A stretch of 64,000 bases of DNA from Ustilago trichophora (taxonomy: Eukaryota; Basidiomycota; Ustilaginomycetes; Ustilaginales; Ustilaginaceae). Position 1 is the stretch's first letter. Each line of letters opens with the position of its first letter. Positions 32,541 through 41,839 of the stretch are shown here, piece after piece. The stretch lies in NCBI GenBank assembly GCA_900323505.1, contig OOIN01000043.1, positions 372,001 through 436,000 on the forward strand, written 5' to 3'. The notes beneath the pieces were generated by a model. The model made no database searches. It was given only the letters and a program-made list of their open reading frames with translations, and was not told where the DNA came from. Both the position numbers and the translations under genes were made by a program.

Positions 32541-33079
32541 ATGGTATGTCGCAGGTGCAATCTTCCTTCAAGGTGGTGTGATCATCAGCTGACATTTTGC
32601 TCATAATTGCTTCTGTTTGATATCGATGTCAGTCGGCGTTGTTCAACTTTCATTCGCTACTTAGGGTGGTTCTGCTTATCATCTGTACCTGCACATACGT
32701 CCGCGCGACCGCACCGGCGCTGATCGATCGCAATAAGGAAGGGTAAGCCTCGCCTCATTCCCAGCGTCCGATTCCGACCATATCGACTGTTATTGACAAG
32801 TATGACTATACCCTCTTCCCATCCTGCTTCTCTAGCTTCCTCGGAGTGTTTTACAAAGGTGCACGCATTGGTATGTAGCATCTCTACGCCTGCAAGTGCC
32901 AGATTCGCAAGCATTGCAACTGACATTCTTTATCCTTTCTTCCCTTTGACTGCCACGCCCTCTCATCGCTCTCAACATCAACCATCAACATGCCTCGCAT
33001 TTTTGAATCAAAAGGCGAACGCTTGAGCCCCTACGTCTCATTAGCGTGTCTCATCATGGCGGTTTACGAGATCGTTTAA
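32541..33079 (+). CDS. KSH1: Kish/TMEM167-family early secretory pathway protein
   Basis: This gene is hidden by introns. Coding exons are 32541-32543 (only the ATG), 32633-32742, 32836-32870 and 33015-33079; the introns start GTATGT, GTAAGC and GTATGT and end AG. The product is 70 residues, the family's normal size. Sequence blocks are [49 protein letters not shown] and [15 protein letters not shown], closely matching Kish proteins (human TMEM167A, yeast Ksh1). There is a signal-anchor-like helix at about 9-24 and a second hydrophobic segment at 55-70. Yeast Ksh1 is essential and acts in the early secretory pathway at the Golgi. The last acceptor is AAAAG, weaker than the others. Confidence 0.9.
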
Positions 33080-33329
33080 CCCCCCCCAATTGCAACTACT
33101 TGTATCATCATCCTGGCCCTTGTTTCAACTTCAGCATCGTTTCCCTTAGCATTCCCATGACTAGTTCATACCATACATGGACTCGAATTGATCAAAAGCA
33201 GTTTGCTATTCCGAATGAAACAGGGATCCGATCTTCCGCGATACAAGTTTTTTATATTGAAGCACAAGGCTATACGGTCCTAGACAAAAGCAAAGCTGAC
33301 GAAACGAAGCACCACTTGAGCTAAAGATC
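33080..33329. other. convergent intergenic region, KSH1 / GST
   Basis: 3' flanks of KSH1 (+) and the glutathione transferase gene (-). Nothing else recognised. Confidence 0.6.
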
Positions 33330-34217
33330 TCAAGCTTTGGACTCACGATCGTTCTTCATGCCCTCCTGGATCCACTTTGAAGCCTCTGCCGCCTTCTTCT
33401 CGGCCTCCTCTGCATGCTTCGTGTGGAAATCGGGGCTTCGCATCTTTTCCACAAAGTCCGTGTTTCCATTGGGGACCTTCATGCCTTCCCTGACTGCCGG
33501 TCTCTCCCAATTCCTGTCAATGTAGTTTTTAACGCTTTGGGGTACATCTTCGTCCTTGAGACCAGCCCACTTGTAATACTGCAGCCAGGGGTAGGCATTA
33601 ATATCGGCAATCGAGTACTTGTCGCCCACAAGCCAGTCGTGATCCTTGAGTCGCGAATCGAGCACTTGGTAGAGTCGCTTGGTTTCGGTCACGTAGCGGT
33701 TCTTGCCGTAGGGGATATCTTCGGGTGCATAGCGTACGAAGTGGTTCGCCTGCCCCTGCATCGGCCCGACACCTCCGTGAACGAAAAACATCCAGCTCAA
33801 CACTTCTGAACGTTTGTCTACACCATCGCCTTCATCGCTCCAGCTGAAGATGTGTTTGGGGTCATAGTGCTTCTCGAGGTAGAGGAGGATGGCGGCGGTC
33901 TCAAAGACGCAGTGGTCACCACGATTGGGGTCCTTAAGGGCGGGGATGCGGCCATTGGGGTTGATCTTGAGGAACCAATCTTCCTTCTGCTCGTTCTTTC
34001 CTAGACTGATGGCATGATACTCAACTTGGAAGTCAGGGTAGACGGCTTTGAGCTCTTCGGTAAAGTTCGAGACTTTCTGGCCGTTAGGCGTGCCGGCGGT
34101 GTAAATGATGACTGGCTTCATGGCTGTTGAGAACGTTCGAAGGATAGAAAAGTGACTGTGTTGGGTTGAGGTGGTGCGAAAGGAAAGAAGGGAAGAGCCA
34201 AACAAACGAGCAGACAT
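33330..34217 (-). CDS. glutathione S-transferase, Ure2-like
   Basis: A single exon encodes 295 residues. The thioredoxin-fold half starts at MKPVIIYTAGTPNGQKVSNF (33-52) and includes INPNGRIPALKDPNRG and CVFETAAILLYLEKHYD, the glutathione-binding region. The helical half contains MFFVHGGVGPMQGQANHFVRYA, DWLVGDKYSIADINAYPWL and a charged C-terminus EEAEKKAAEAS. The PNGQKV start and GPMQGQANHF are typical of the Ure2p-like, YfcG-type GST class, which often has disulfide or peroxide reductase activity. The first 32 residues are Ser/Arg/Thr-rich with no acidic residue and could be a mitochondrial presequence; Met33 (ATG at 34121) would give a cytosolic form. The substrate is unknown. Confidence 0.88.
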   Translation of the reverse strand: MSARLFGSSLLSFRTTSTQHSHFSILRTFSTAMKPVIIYTAGTPNGQKVSNFTEELKAVYPDFQVEYHAISLGKNEQKEDWFLKINPNGRIPALKDPNRGDHCVFETAAILLYLEKHYDPKHIFSWSDEGDGVDKRSEVLSWMFFVHGGVGPMQGQANHFVRYAPEDIPYGKNRYVTETKRLYQVLDSRLKDHDWLVGDKYSIADINAYPWLQYYKWAGLKDEDVPQSVKNYIDRNWERPAVREGMKVPNGNTDFVEKMRSPDFHTKHAEEAEKKAAEASKWIQEGMKNDRESKA

Positions 34218-34709
34218 CTTGTAGTCTCACACTTTGTGGGACCACAACGACCCACATCTACGGCGGGTCTTTGAGTGAAATGACATCCCCACCGGAGCCC
34301 GGCTATGTAGTCGAGATTACAGCATCTCGGGGATAAACAAAACTTACGCCATACGTCAGATGTGTCATCCTCCCTCTCTCCTTCTCCCTTTTTCTCCGGC
34401 TTTGCTGTTTTGCCAGAGTCAGTTTGCTTGTCCTCACCCTCCGTAGCTGTTGCCTAGGTGGAGGGAAGCAGATCGACGTGGCCCGTGCCAGGTTCCGCTT
34501 TTCTATTTGTTTCCTTTTCCCTTTTCCTTTTTCGTATTTTTTGTTTTTGTTTTTGTACTTGTTTATTTATTTATTTTCACAGCTTTTGCCCCACCAAGAC
34601 CTTCCCACACGCAATCAGCCTTGCTCACAACCTACACATACACAGCACACGACAAGCCTCTGAATGGGGTATACAGCTTGATTAGCTCTACTGTCTGCAA
34701 TGCTGAAAA
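34218..34709. other. intergenic region between SUA5 and GST
   Basis: Promoter of the GST gene and 3' flank of SUA5 (both minus). It contains a T-rich, TTTATTTATTT-bearing stretch at about 34500-34580. No gene is seen. Confidence 0.55.
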
Positions 34710-36404
34710 TTAGCAGTCGAGCACCACAGTCTCACTAGCAGCCTTCTTCAACCGATTCATAACGGCCAATCCCACGCCGGCGTCGTCTAGCGCTTCGACA
34801 AAGATCAGCTCACACTTTTTCGCCGCTTCCCCGTCACCGTTGTGCAACAGTGGGCCCTCATCGAGTGTGCGTAGACCGTCGAACAGTCTTTGGGCATAGA
34901 TTTCGGCTTGGGAGGATGGGCCGAGGTCAAAGGGGTGGATGAGGACGTTGCTGAGCCCGGAGAGTGTGAGTGGCGTCAGCAGGTGAGGGTGATTGTTCTG
35001 ATGCGAAGAAGCGGTAGCCCTGGTGGTGGAAGAGGAGGTGGTGATGAGACGAGACAGATCCGAATCGAAGGACATCATGAGGCCGATGTGTAGTGTTGAG
35101 TCGACGGTGCTACGATGGGGCAAGTGGTGGGCGATCTGATCCCGGACAACGTTGCTAAACGTCTGTGGGGTGGTGGTGTTGGTGGTAGGGGATGCAGTGG
35201 AGGAGGTGAGGGATTCTACGACTTTTGCTGACGAAGATTGCGGGTGCTCTGAGTGTGATTGTGTGGCGCTAGTCTGTACTGCGGCGGCGAAAAGTTTGGC
35301 AGGGAGAAGCATAACTACGCGAGCGGTTGGGCTGTAGTGTCGATACTTCATCCCCGGTGTAGTGGGATTGCTTTCTTGCTCTGCACTTCGTTCCATATCC
35401 TTTCCGTAGACTCTGAGCTTGACCTTGTCCGCCAATCCCGCATCTTTGAGCACCGCAGCGATCTGTTCCACCGTGACTCCACCTGGTCGAAGCACTCGTA
35501 CTTCATCCTCTGCCGTGATGCCATCTACAACCGTACTCTCCACCCCGACTTGACACGCTCCTCCGTCCAGGATGTACTCTAACCTCCCCTTTGGCTCCCC
35601 ATTCTCCGTCGTCCCACTAGTGGACTCTGCATCGAGGTAACCACCAAGATCGCGCATAACATGATCAGCCGTAGTAGGCGAAGGTCTACCGGAAGCATTT
35701 GCACTTGGCCCTGCCATCGGCAGCCCTGAAGTCGCAATCAACGCTCGGGCGATCGGATGACTCGGCATCCTCACTGCTACACTTGGATGTCCGCACGTGA
35801 CGACGCTCGGCACCGCCGGTTTCTCCGCATCGACCGGGAATAACAACGTCAACGCTCCAGGCCAAAACGCCTTGACCAACTCCTCGTAGGCCGCGCTCAT
35901 CTTGTAATCCTGCGGTAAGAGTGTGTCGAGCATTTGGAGATCAGACACATGGACGATGAGAGGGTTGTCGGCGGGACGCTTTTTCGCAGCGTAGATCTTG
36001 GATGCTGCAGATTGGGAGAGTGCATTGGCGCCCAGACCATAGACGGTCTCGGAAGGGAATGATACAAGGTGGCCAGAGCGAAGATGCGCCGCGGCCATGT
36101 TGAGGCTCTGGCGGGTGACGGCGGAGGAGATGACTGGTTTGGCATGCGTGAATGGCTCAGTGCCCGCAGAGTAGCGAGAGGGGCCGGCTTCCTCGAATGT
36201 AAGTGAAGAATGGGCTTCGCAAGGAAGCAGCTCGGTGTGGAACGTTCGATCCGGAAAGCCCAATTCTGAGCCTGGCTCCGTTGATGATGGTGGCATGGTA
36301 GCGAATCGGCGGATCGACCTGATGGGACCAAATGAGTTAGGAAAGGTGGTTCGTGAAATCGAAGATCGGAGAAGGCTGGTCAGAGACAATGCTGCTCCTC
36401 GCAT
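34710..36404 (-). CDS. SUA5: L-threonylcarbamoyladenylate synthase (Sua5/YrdC)
   Basis: A single exon from ATG at 36404 encodes 564 residues. The enzyme makes threonylcarbamoyl-AMP from Thr, bicarbonate and ATP for t6A37 on ANN-decoding tRNAs. The YrdC domain (about 95-300) shows HLRSGHLVSFPSETVYGLGA, IYAAKKRPADNPLIVHV, FWPGALTLLF, VAVRMPSHPIARALI and GPSANASGRPSPT. The linker GMKYRHYSPTARV leads to the Sua5 domain, which is interrupted by a Ser/Thr-rich insert and closes VALDDAGVGLAVMNRLKKAA-like. Residues 1-36 are Arg/Ser-rich and basic, like a mitochondrial presequence; Met37 (36296) would start a cytosolic form. The frame remains open another ~197 codons upstream (see findings). Confidence 0.9.
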   Translation of the reverse strand: MRGAALSLTSLLRSSISRTTFPNSFGPIRSIRRFATMPPSSTEPGSELGFPDRTFHTELLPCEAHSSLTFEEAGPSRYSAGTEPFTHAKPVISSAVTRQSLNMAAAHLRSGHLVSFPSETVYGLGANALSQSAASKIYAAKKRPADNPLIVHVSDLQMLDTLLPQDYKMSAAYEELVKAFWPGALTLLFPVDAEKPAVPSVVTCGHPSVAVRMPSHPIARALIATSGLPMAGPSANASGRPSPTTADHVMRDLGGYLDAESTSGTTENGEPKGRLEYILDGGACQVGVESTVVDGITAEDEVRVLRPGGVTVEQIAAVLKDAGLADKVKLRVYGKDMERSAEQESNPTTPGMKYRHYSPTARVVMLLPAKLFAAAVQTSATQSHSEHPQSSSAKVVESLTSSTASPTTNTTTPQTFSNVVRDQIAHHLPHRSTVDSTLHIGLMMSFDSDLSRLITTSSSTTRATASSHQNNHPHLLTPLTLSGLSNVLIHPFDLGPSSQAEIYAQRLFDGLRTLDEGPLLHNGDGEAAKKCELIFVEALDDAGVGLAVMNRLKKAASETVVLDC

Positions 36405-37170
36405 CAGCTGGTAAGTGTGGTATATAGGCTCAAAGTGTGCCTTGTCGCTCGTCGAGGTCTTTTTGATTCGAAAGTGAAGGAAGGACTCACAAGAAGAACA
36501 GATAGCCTCGAGGGTCCCATCATTCTCGGATCTCGCACAACAGAAAAATTTGGCTTTTCCAAGCTTTGTGCTTCCGAAATGTGGAGTTTTCGAGCTTAAT
36601 CTCATCGGGTCTACTATCTCCCGATAAATGTCTAGATCGGGGGACAGTAGCGGAAAAGATCGTGTCGCAGGCGGACACTCAAACATTGACACTTCGACCC
36701 CGAGACGATGCATCTTCCAGCATTTACGGTTCGGCGGCTGTTCATCTCGGTGGAGCGACTCCACAACAGCTTCGGCAAATGCCCGAAAGGCGTATCTCTC
36801 AAGTAGCGCAATCGCGTCCTTTGCAGTAGGGCCAAAGTAGAAGAGATGCGAATGATGACAGCTCACAATATGAAAACATTCTTGGTCGTACATGGAAGAC
36901 AATGCCAAAACATGTACAGTACGGCGGACATCCGTGGACCGGACCGGTCTAATGCACCTCTGTGCATATCTCGTTTTGAATAAAAACGACAACAACAGCC
37001 ACTATGCCAAGGAAAAGATTGCGACCGTAGAACGTTGTAGACCCTGCATACCTTTGCTAGGTCCGTCGGCTCTTGAGAGAAACCGTTTGGAATCGCAGGG
37101 ACGATGGCGTTGAAGGTCACATTGAACAGCCTTTGACCAGCCGCCGCCGACGGCGACGAACGACGGGAGA

Positions 37171-37205
37171 CAGGCAACAGGCAACAGGCAACAGGCAACA
37201 GGCAA
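37171..37205. repeat. minisatellite, five copies of CAGGCAA
   Basis: Five perfect tandem 7-mers; the reverse-strand unit is TTGCCTG, one base different from the TTCCCTG unit at 53941-53982. Confidence 0.92.
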
Positions 37206-38261
37206 TGCCGGTGACACGTCCAAGAAAGGAAGCCATCGCCGAGCTGACCTTGGAAAGCTGCCTGATCTTCCAAAGCGCAGGAATGCCAAGCCTATCACGA
37301 TGGTGTAAAAGAATAAAGCGGAGTTCCGAAGCGGATGCACAGCTCTGCACTTGGTCAAACTGCATGACAGCCGTTGTCCGAGCGTGTCGCCTCTCTTTCC
37401 TACCTCTGTGTATGCAGATCGCAAAGAAAGCAGACGCTTAAAATTGTGCTGGAAGCTGGTTGATGGCTTTTGGTGTCAACGCACAGCATCGCATCATCGT
37501 AGGGTTTCTTCTTCGATCTGACTTCTACAGTACAGTACAGTACTGTACACACACATACAGAGTCCAGTAGATAAGGTACAGCCGATCTGCAGCATACATA
37601 TCAACTTCCATCGAACAACCTTGAGCTAGTGGTTAGTTCTAGCAGCAGTGCTTGCTTTATGCATGCAAAGCAAGCGGTTGAATGTTCCCGAGCGAATGTT
37701 TCTCTTTCGTCACGAGACGACGCGTCGCAGCGCAGCGATTTCGCTGTTGAGGAAAAAAAGGCAAGAAAAAAAGTCCAAGTTGAGAAGAAGAAGAAGGCTC
37801 GTTGATGCTGGCTGCAAAGAATTCTTTGTGTGTGTATACGCTTTTTAGCCTTGTTTCACTCGGTAGCTCCTTGCTGTTTTGGGAAACGATCCGCCGTCGG
37901 AACCTTTTCAAGTCATTGCTAGGTGATAGACAACGATGATCCGAGTCTATCCTATAGTGTCGAGTACGTTTATCGCAATGCCAAGGAATGCTGCCAGACA
38001 AGGACAATAGAGACGAGAGCCGTGCTGAAAACTTCCAGCGCACGTGAGACGATGCCAAAGACCTTGGCAGAGAGCTCTTGCCAGTCCAACGGTACCATCC
38101 CTCGCACATGGATTCTGGGGCATCGTTTAGAGCCGGGCAAACGACCTCGGTCTCGAATCAAAGCCGCTGTATGTGCAGTATGTATGCTTGTCAAAACGCG
38201 ATTACTTCAATGCGAGAGTTGCGGCTCCCAAGAGAGCGCGGGTTGCGGATTTTGGCTCGGC

Positions 38262-38285
38262 GCTGCTGCTGCTGCTGCTGCTGCT
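38262..38285. repeat. (GCT)n microsatellite
   Basis: Eight GCT units in non-coding DNA. Confidence 0.9.
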
Positions 38286-38532
38286 TCGAGAATAGAGGGG
38301 AGAGAGCAAATCTGCAAGCCGCATAGATGGAGAGAAAAGGAAACTGGTTGATCCGTCGCCGGCCTTTCGTCGCCCCCATTGTCGTCCCTTTGTAAGGCCA
38401 GCTAGCATTCGAGCTGCATGCCGTTCGGATCACATAGACTTGAAATTAAAAATAAAAAAGGATCTTGGTTCTTGCCACGTTTACGCAGGGTCCATCTGCT
38501 CCTCCCACAGTACCAGTCTTCTCAAGTCTCCT

Positions 38533-38580
38533 CTTTTTTTTTTTTCTTTTTTTTCTTTTTTTTTTTCTCTTTTTTTTTTC
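38533..38580. repeat. T-rich low-complexity tract
   Basis: Several 8-11 nt T runs separated by single C residues. Confidence 0.85.
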
Positions 38581-39627
38581 CTGCTTATTTTCCTTTTCTC
38601 ACACCTTTTCTTTTTGGACAAGCTGAAACACTCGCCCCGAGCCCGACCTCTTCGGAGCGACTGCACCTTTGCCGTGTCGTCACAGAAACGCGAAAAATTG
38701 TCCATCTTCTCTTCTTTTAGGGTTCCTGTGTCTGAAGCCTTCATCCTTAGCCGAGGCTCCGTGGCATCACTTTTTGCGAAAAAAAGAAAGACAAGCGGAG
38801 ATCCCGCCGGTCAAGTCCCGCTTCTCTCTTCTCTCTTCGGCCAGCAGACCACAACAAACGTAAGAAATGTTACAACTTAGCTTTAAAGCGTGTGCTGAAA
38901 ACCTATGGTTGTTGTAGATCAACTGCCGAAACACAACATAGAGAGGTGGCGGATAAGCTGACCAGGGAATAGGCTCTGCCGATGATCGTGAGAACGAGGT
39001 CTACTACTACTGTAAATTTCTTTGTGTTTGCTGAGTCTGTGTATGCGGAAGTTCCGACTGTGTCTTCGCGAGCGTGAGAGAGAGAAAGGGAAAGGCGAGA
39101 GAGACAGAGAGGGAGAGAGGAAGGAGTTCGGATGTCGCATATCACCTACAGTGTGCATCGCCAAAGAACAATAGAACTTGCCTATGCTAGAGCAGGATGA
39201 GGGTCCGGAATGCCGAAACACACAAGAGAGAGAGTCGCCTTGAGCGTGTCGCTGCGCTGCACTGCCCTGTACTGTTGCCATTTACATTTCATCTCCGCCT
39301 CTTACTCTTAGTTTTGCTCTCTCTGTCTCTCTCTGTCTCTCTCTCCCTCTCGAAAGGGATAACAAATCTGAACCCACCAAACCGACTCCCGAGCGCATCG
39401 AGTGTGAGCGTGAAATGGTGGGAGATGCTGTGCCGAATCGTGTAGAGCGCTAAAAGGCAAATGCAATGCGTTGCGTTGCGTTGCGTTCCGCCGCCTGCCT
39501 CCTCCTGCTGTCCGTCGTGTTGTTTGATTGACCGAAACGCTCTCTCCCTATCACTCTGCTGTCACTCTTTGCTGTTCGATACCCAGTCGGCTGCTTCCGA
39601 AACCATTCCCTCAACCCAACAAGCAGT

Positions 39628-39631
<4 letters not shown>

Positions 39632-39676
<45 letters not shown>
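39632..39676. repeat. (CT)n microsatellite, about 22 units
   Basis: The longest CT run in the window, about 320 nt upstream of the ATG at 39998 and probably within the leader. Confidence 0.92.
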
Positions 39677-39680
<4 letters not shown>

Positions 39681-39997
39681 CTCTCTATATCGCCCAACCA
39701 TCACCGCCTCATCTGCAGTTTGACCCTCGTCATCTATCCCTACCCTCATCACCTTCATCTTCTCCCTTAGATCGTCGTCGCGCTTCTCTCTGCGCTCTAC
39801 CGCCATCTCTGCCCAACACTTGCGTTCTAGATACCCACGTCCTCATTTACCACCCACTTCACCACTAGGCTAGCTCCACACAGTTCGTACAACACATTCG
39901 ACAACTGTCCCATAGTTCCTACCATCACAATCGCAATAACAACAACAACAACGAGACCTCACCCGCTCCCTACCCTCACCTCTTAACCTTAGCCAAC

Positions 39998-41080
39998 ATG
40001 CATCTCAGCGCCAGACTAACCTACCTCGCCCTCCTCGCCACATTGGCCTCGGCGGCGATGATCAACATCCCTCCCCTGTACTCTTGCGAACCGGCTTCGA
40101 TTCGAGTCCTTGCCAAGGGTAACTATACTATCGAAGGGCGTGATCTCGACACGCACAAACTAGTCTTCCGAGCACACGTCAACAAGGGCGTATCCAGTGT
40201 GAACTGGGACGCCGTCGACCTTGCCCCCGACGCCACGGCCGTAGTCACCGTTACCGATCAAATCGGACCCAACCCCACCCAAACGGCCCTCGTCACCGCC
40301 CAAGCGCTCATCCAGCCCAACCCTACGGGCAATACCACCTGTCTGGCCAAGTCTGAACGCGATCGCAAAGGCGGTGGCGCAACAAAGAGCCAAAAGAACA
40401 TGGTACCCACCATCATCGGCATCTGTTTGGGCGCCTTTCTACTACTAGTCATCTTGCTGGTAGGTGGGATGATGTACAGGAGGAAAAAGGAAAAGGTCCA
40501 AAAGGTCGATGAGGATAGTGTCGATCTGAACCACAGCTATGCGACACAGGGTAACGTTCCTGCAGGTGGAAGTTATATGGCAAGGTTGGTCCCCGGATTG
40601 GTGCTGCAGGATGCCAGACCTCTTCCAAGAGATCCAGTGTTGGAATCTGAGCAGGCCAACTATGCTTCTACTCGTAGGGGAACGCATTACTACAAGAATG
40701 GTACCGGTCCAGATGTTAATGCTCCAGGAACAGGGTTCGAGCTACCGAGCTATGGTCAGAGTCAGCGATTCTCCAAAACTGGTCTGCCTCAAACCAGTAA
40801 CAATAACAAGAACGACGGCTTCTACCGACGAGATGGTCCTCCCGCAGCTGACCAGTCCAATCCTTACGCTGCACCGCATCAGCAGACTGGATACCAAAAT
40901 TACCCCCAGCAGCAACACCAACAGCCTATGACAAGAGACGCAAACCCTTTCGCCTCCCAAGCGGACCTCAGCTACACCCAATCTCCCCCATCCCATCCCC
41001 AGCACCAACATCAGGTCTATGGTCAAAAAGACTGGGATCACTCCCAAACGTCCTTTTTGACCAAAAAGAGCTCCCATTAA
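39998..41080 (+). CDS. single-pass type I membrane protein, uncharacterised
   Basis: A single exon encodes 360 residues. Residues 1-20 are a clear signal peptide (MHLSARLTYLALLATLASAA). The short outer domain (21-134) has two Cys (30 and 115) and two N-glycosylation sites (NYT at 42, NTT at 112); its beta-rich pattern, with the start NIPPLYSCEPASI, resembles fungal sensor-like proteins with a small lumenal domain. A membrane helix follows at about 135-159 (VPTIIGICLGAFLLLVILLV), then a basic stop-transfer YRRKKEK. The 200-residue cytoplasmic tail is Gln/Asn/Pro/Tyr-rich and disordered. I do not recognise a named family. A role at the plasma membrane or in the endomembrane system is likely, but its function is unknown. 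Confidence 0.8.
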   Translation: MHLSARLTYLALLATLASAAMINIPPLYSCEPASIRVLAKGNYTIEGRDLDTHKLVFRAHVNKGVSSVNWDAVDLAPDATAVVTVTDQIGPNPTQTALVTAQALIQPNPTGNTTCLAKSERDRKGGGATKSQKNMVPTIIGICLGAFLLLVILLVGGMMYRRKKEKVQKVDEDSVDLNHSYATQGNVPAGGSYMARLVPGLVLQDARPLPRDPVLESEQANYASTRRGTHYYKNGTGPDVNAPGTGFELPSYGQSQRFSKTGLPQTSNNNKNDGFYRRDGPPAADQSNPYAAPHQQTGYQNYPQQQHQQPMTRDANPFASQADLSYTQSPPSHPQHQHQVYGQKDWDHSQTSFLTKKSSH

Positions 41081-41839
41081 ATCTTCATTCTCTATTATAC
41101 GAACACTCTCTCTCCACCACCATCCCAACGATCTGTCCCTTGATATTTTTTGCACCGGCCACGCACACAATCTATGTATACCTAGCCTCTTTCCCAAGAT
41201 TCGTTTCTCTTTCGTCTGCCCACCTCCCGCATCTTGCTGATTTATGTAACTGTGTTTTTCCCTCTTTAGCGCGACTTAATGCACAATGCACAATCGTAAC
41301 TTGGTATCGTGTCGATCGAGCCGGCCCCCTGTGTGGTGTACATGCATGTCGATCATCTACATGACACTCGGAATTTTCCACAAACCTACTCGTGACTTCG
41401 TCTCTGGTACCGTTCGCCATCAACCATGAACGTCTCCCGCGTGGCAACACCTCTCGAGCGCACAAACAGGCTTGAAATCATGACAAGATCCGCGCGACGA
41501 TAGCAAATGGCTGATAAAAGTATCGTTCATTTAAAAAGCAAAAGATGCAGCATGCAAACGAGATGAAATCATGAATACAAGACAAGTGCAAAAGCGAAAG
41601 TGGACGCCAGTTGCGGCTTTTAAGGGGGAGGGGGAGAAGAAAGCAAAAGAAAAAGTCGTCTGTCAGAGGGAGCAAGGTATATATGACAAGACGATGAGAG
41701 GAAATTGGAGATGGAGCAAATGGGTGCGGGCGAACGACCGAGCTTCGAGTTCGTGTATTATTCTCGAATGCGTTCGGGAGCCTGGAATGCGTGGCTAAGG
41801 TCGTGAAAAGATGTAGTCGAAGGATCGTGAAGGCATCCA
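41081..41839. other. convergent intergenic region
   Basis: 3' flanks of the membrane-protein gene (+) and the CDC7-like kinase (-). No gene is seen. Confidence 0.6.

Larger units (their letters stand above)
36405..39997. other. 3.6-kb region without a supportable gene
   Basis: Divergent region between SUA5 (-) and the membrane-protein gene (+). It holds an in-frame upstream extension of SUA5 (36405-36995), a 7-mer minisatellite (37171-37205), a GTACAGTACTGTAC palindrome (37535-37548), a GCT repeat (38262-38285), T-rich DNA (38533-38580) and a long CT tract (39632-39676). The last 0.8 kb is probably the pyrimidine-rich leader of the gene at 39998. Other open frames look like noise. Confidence 0.55.
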
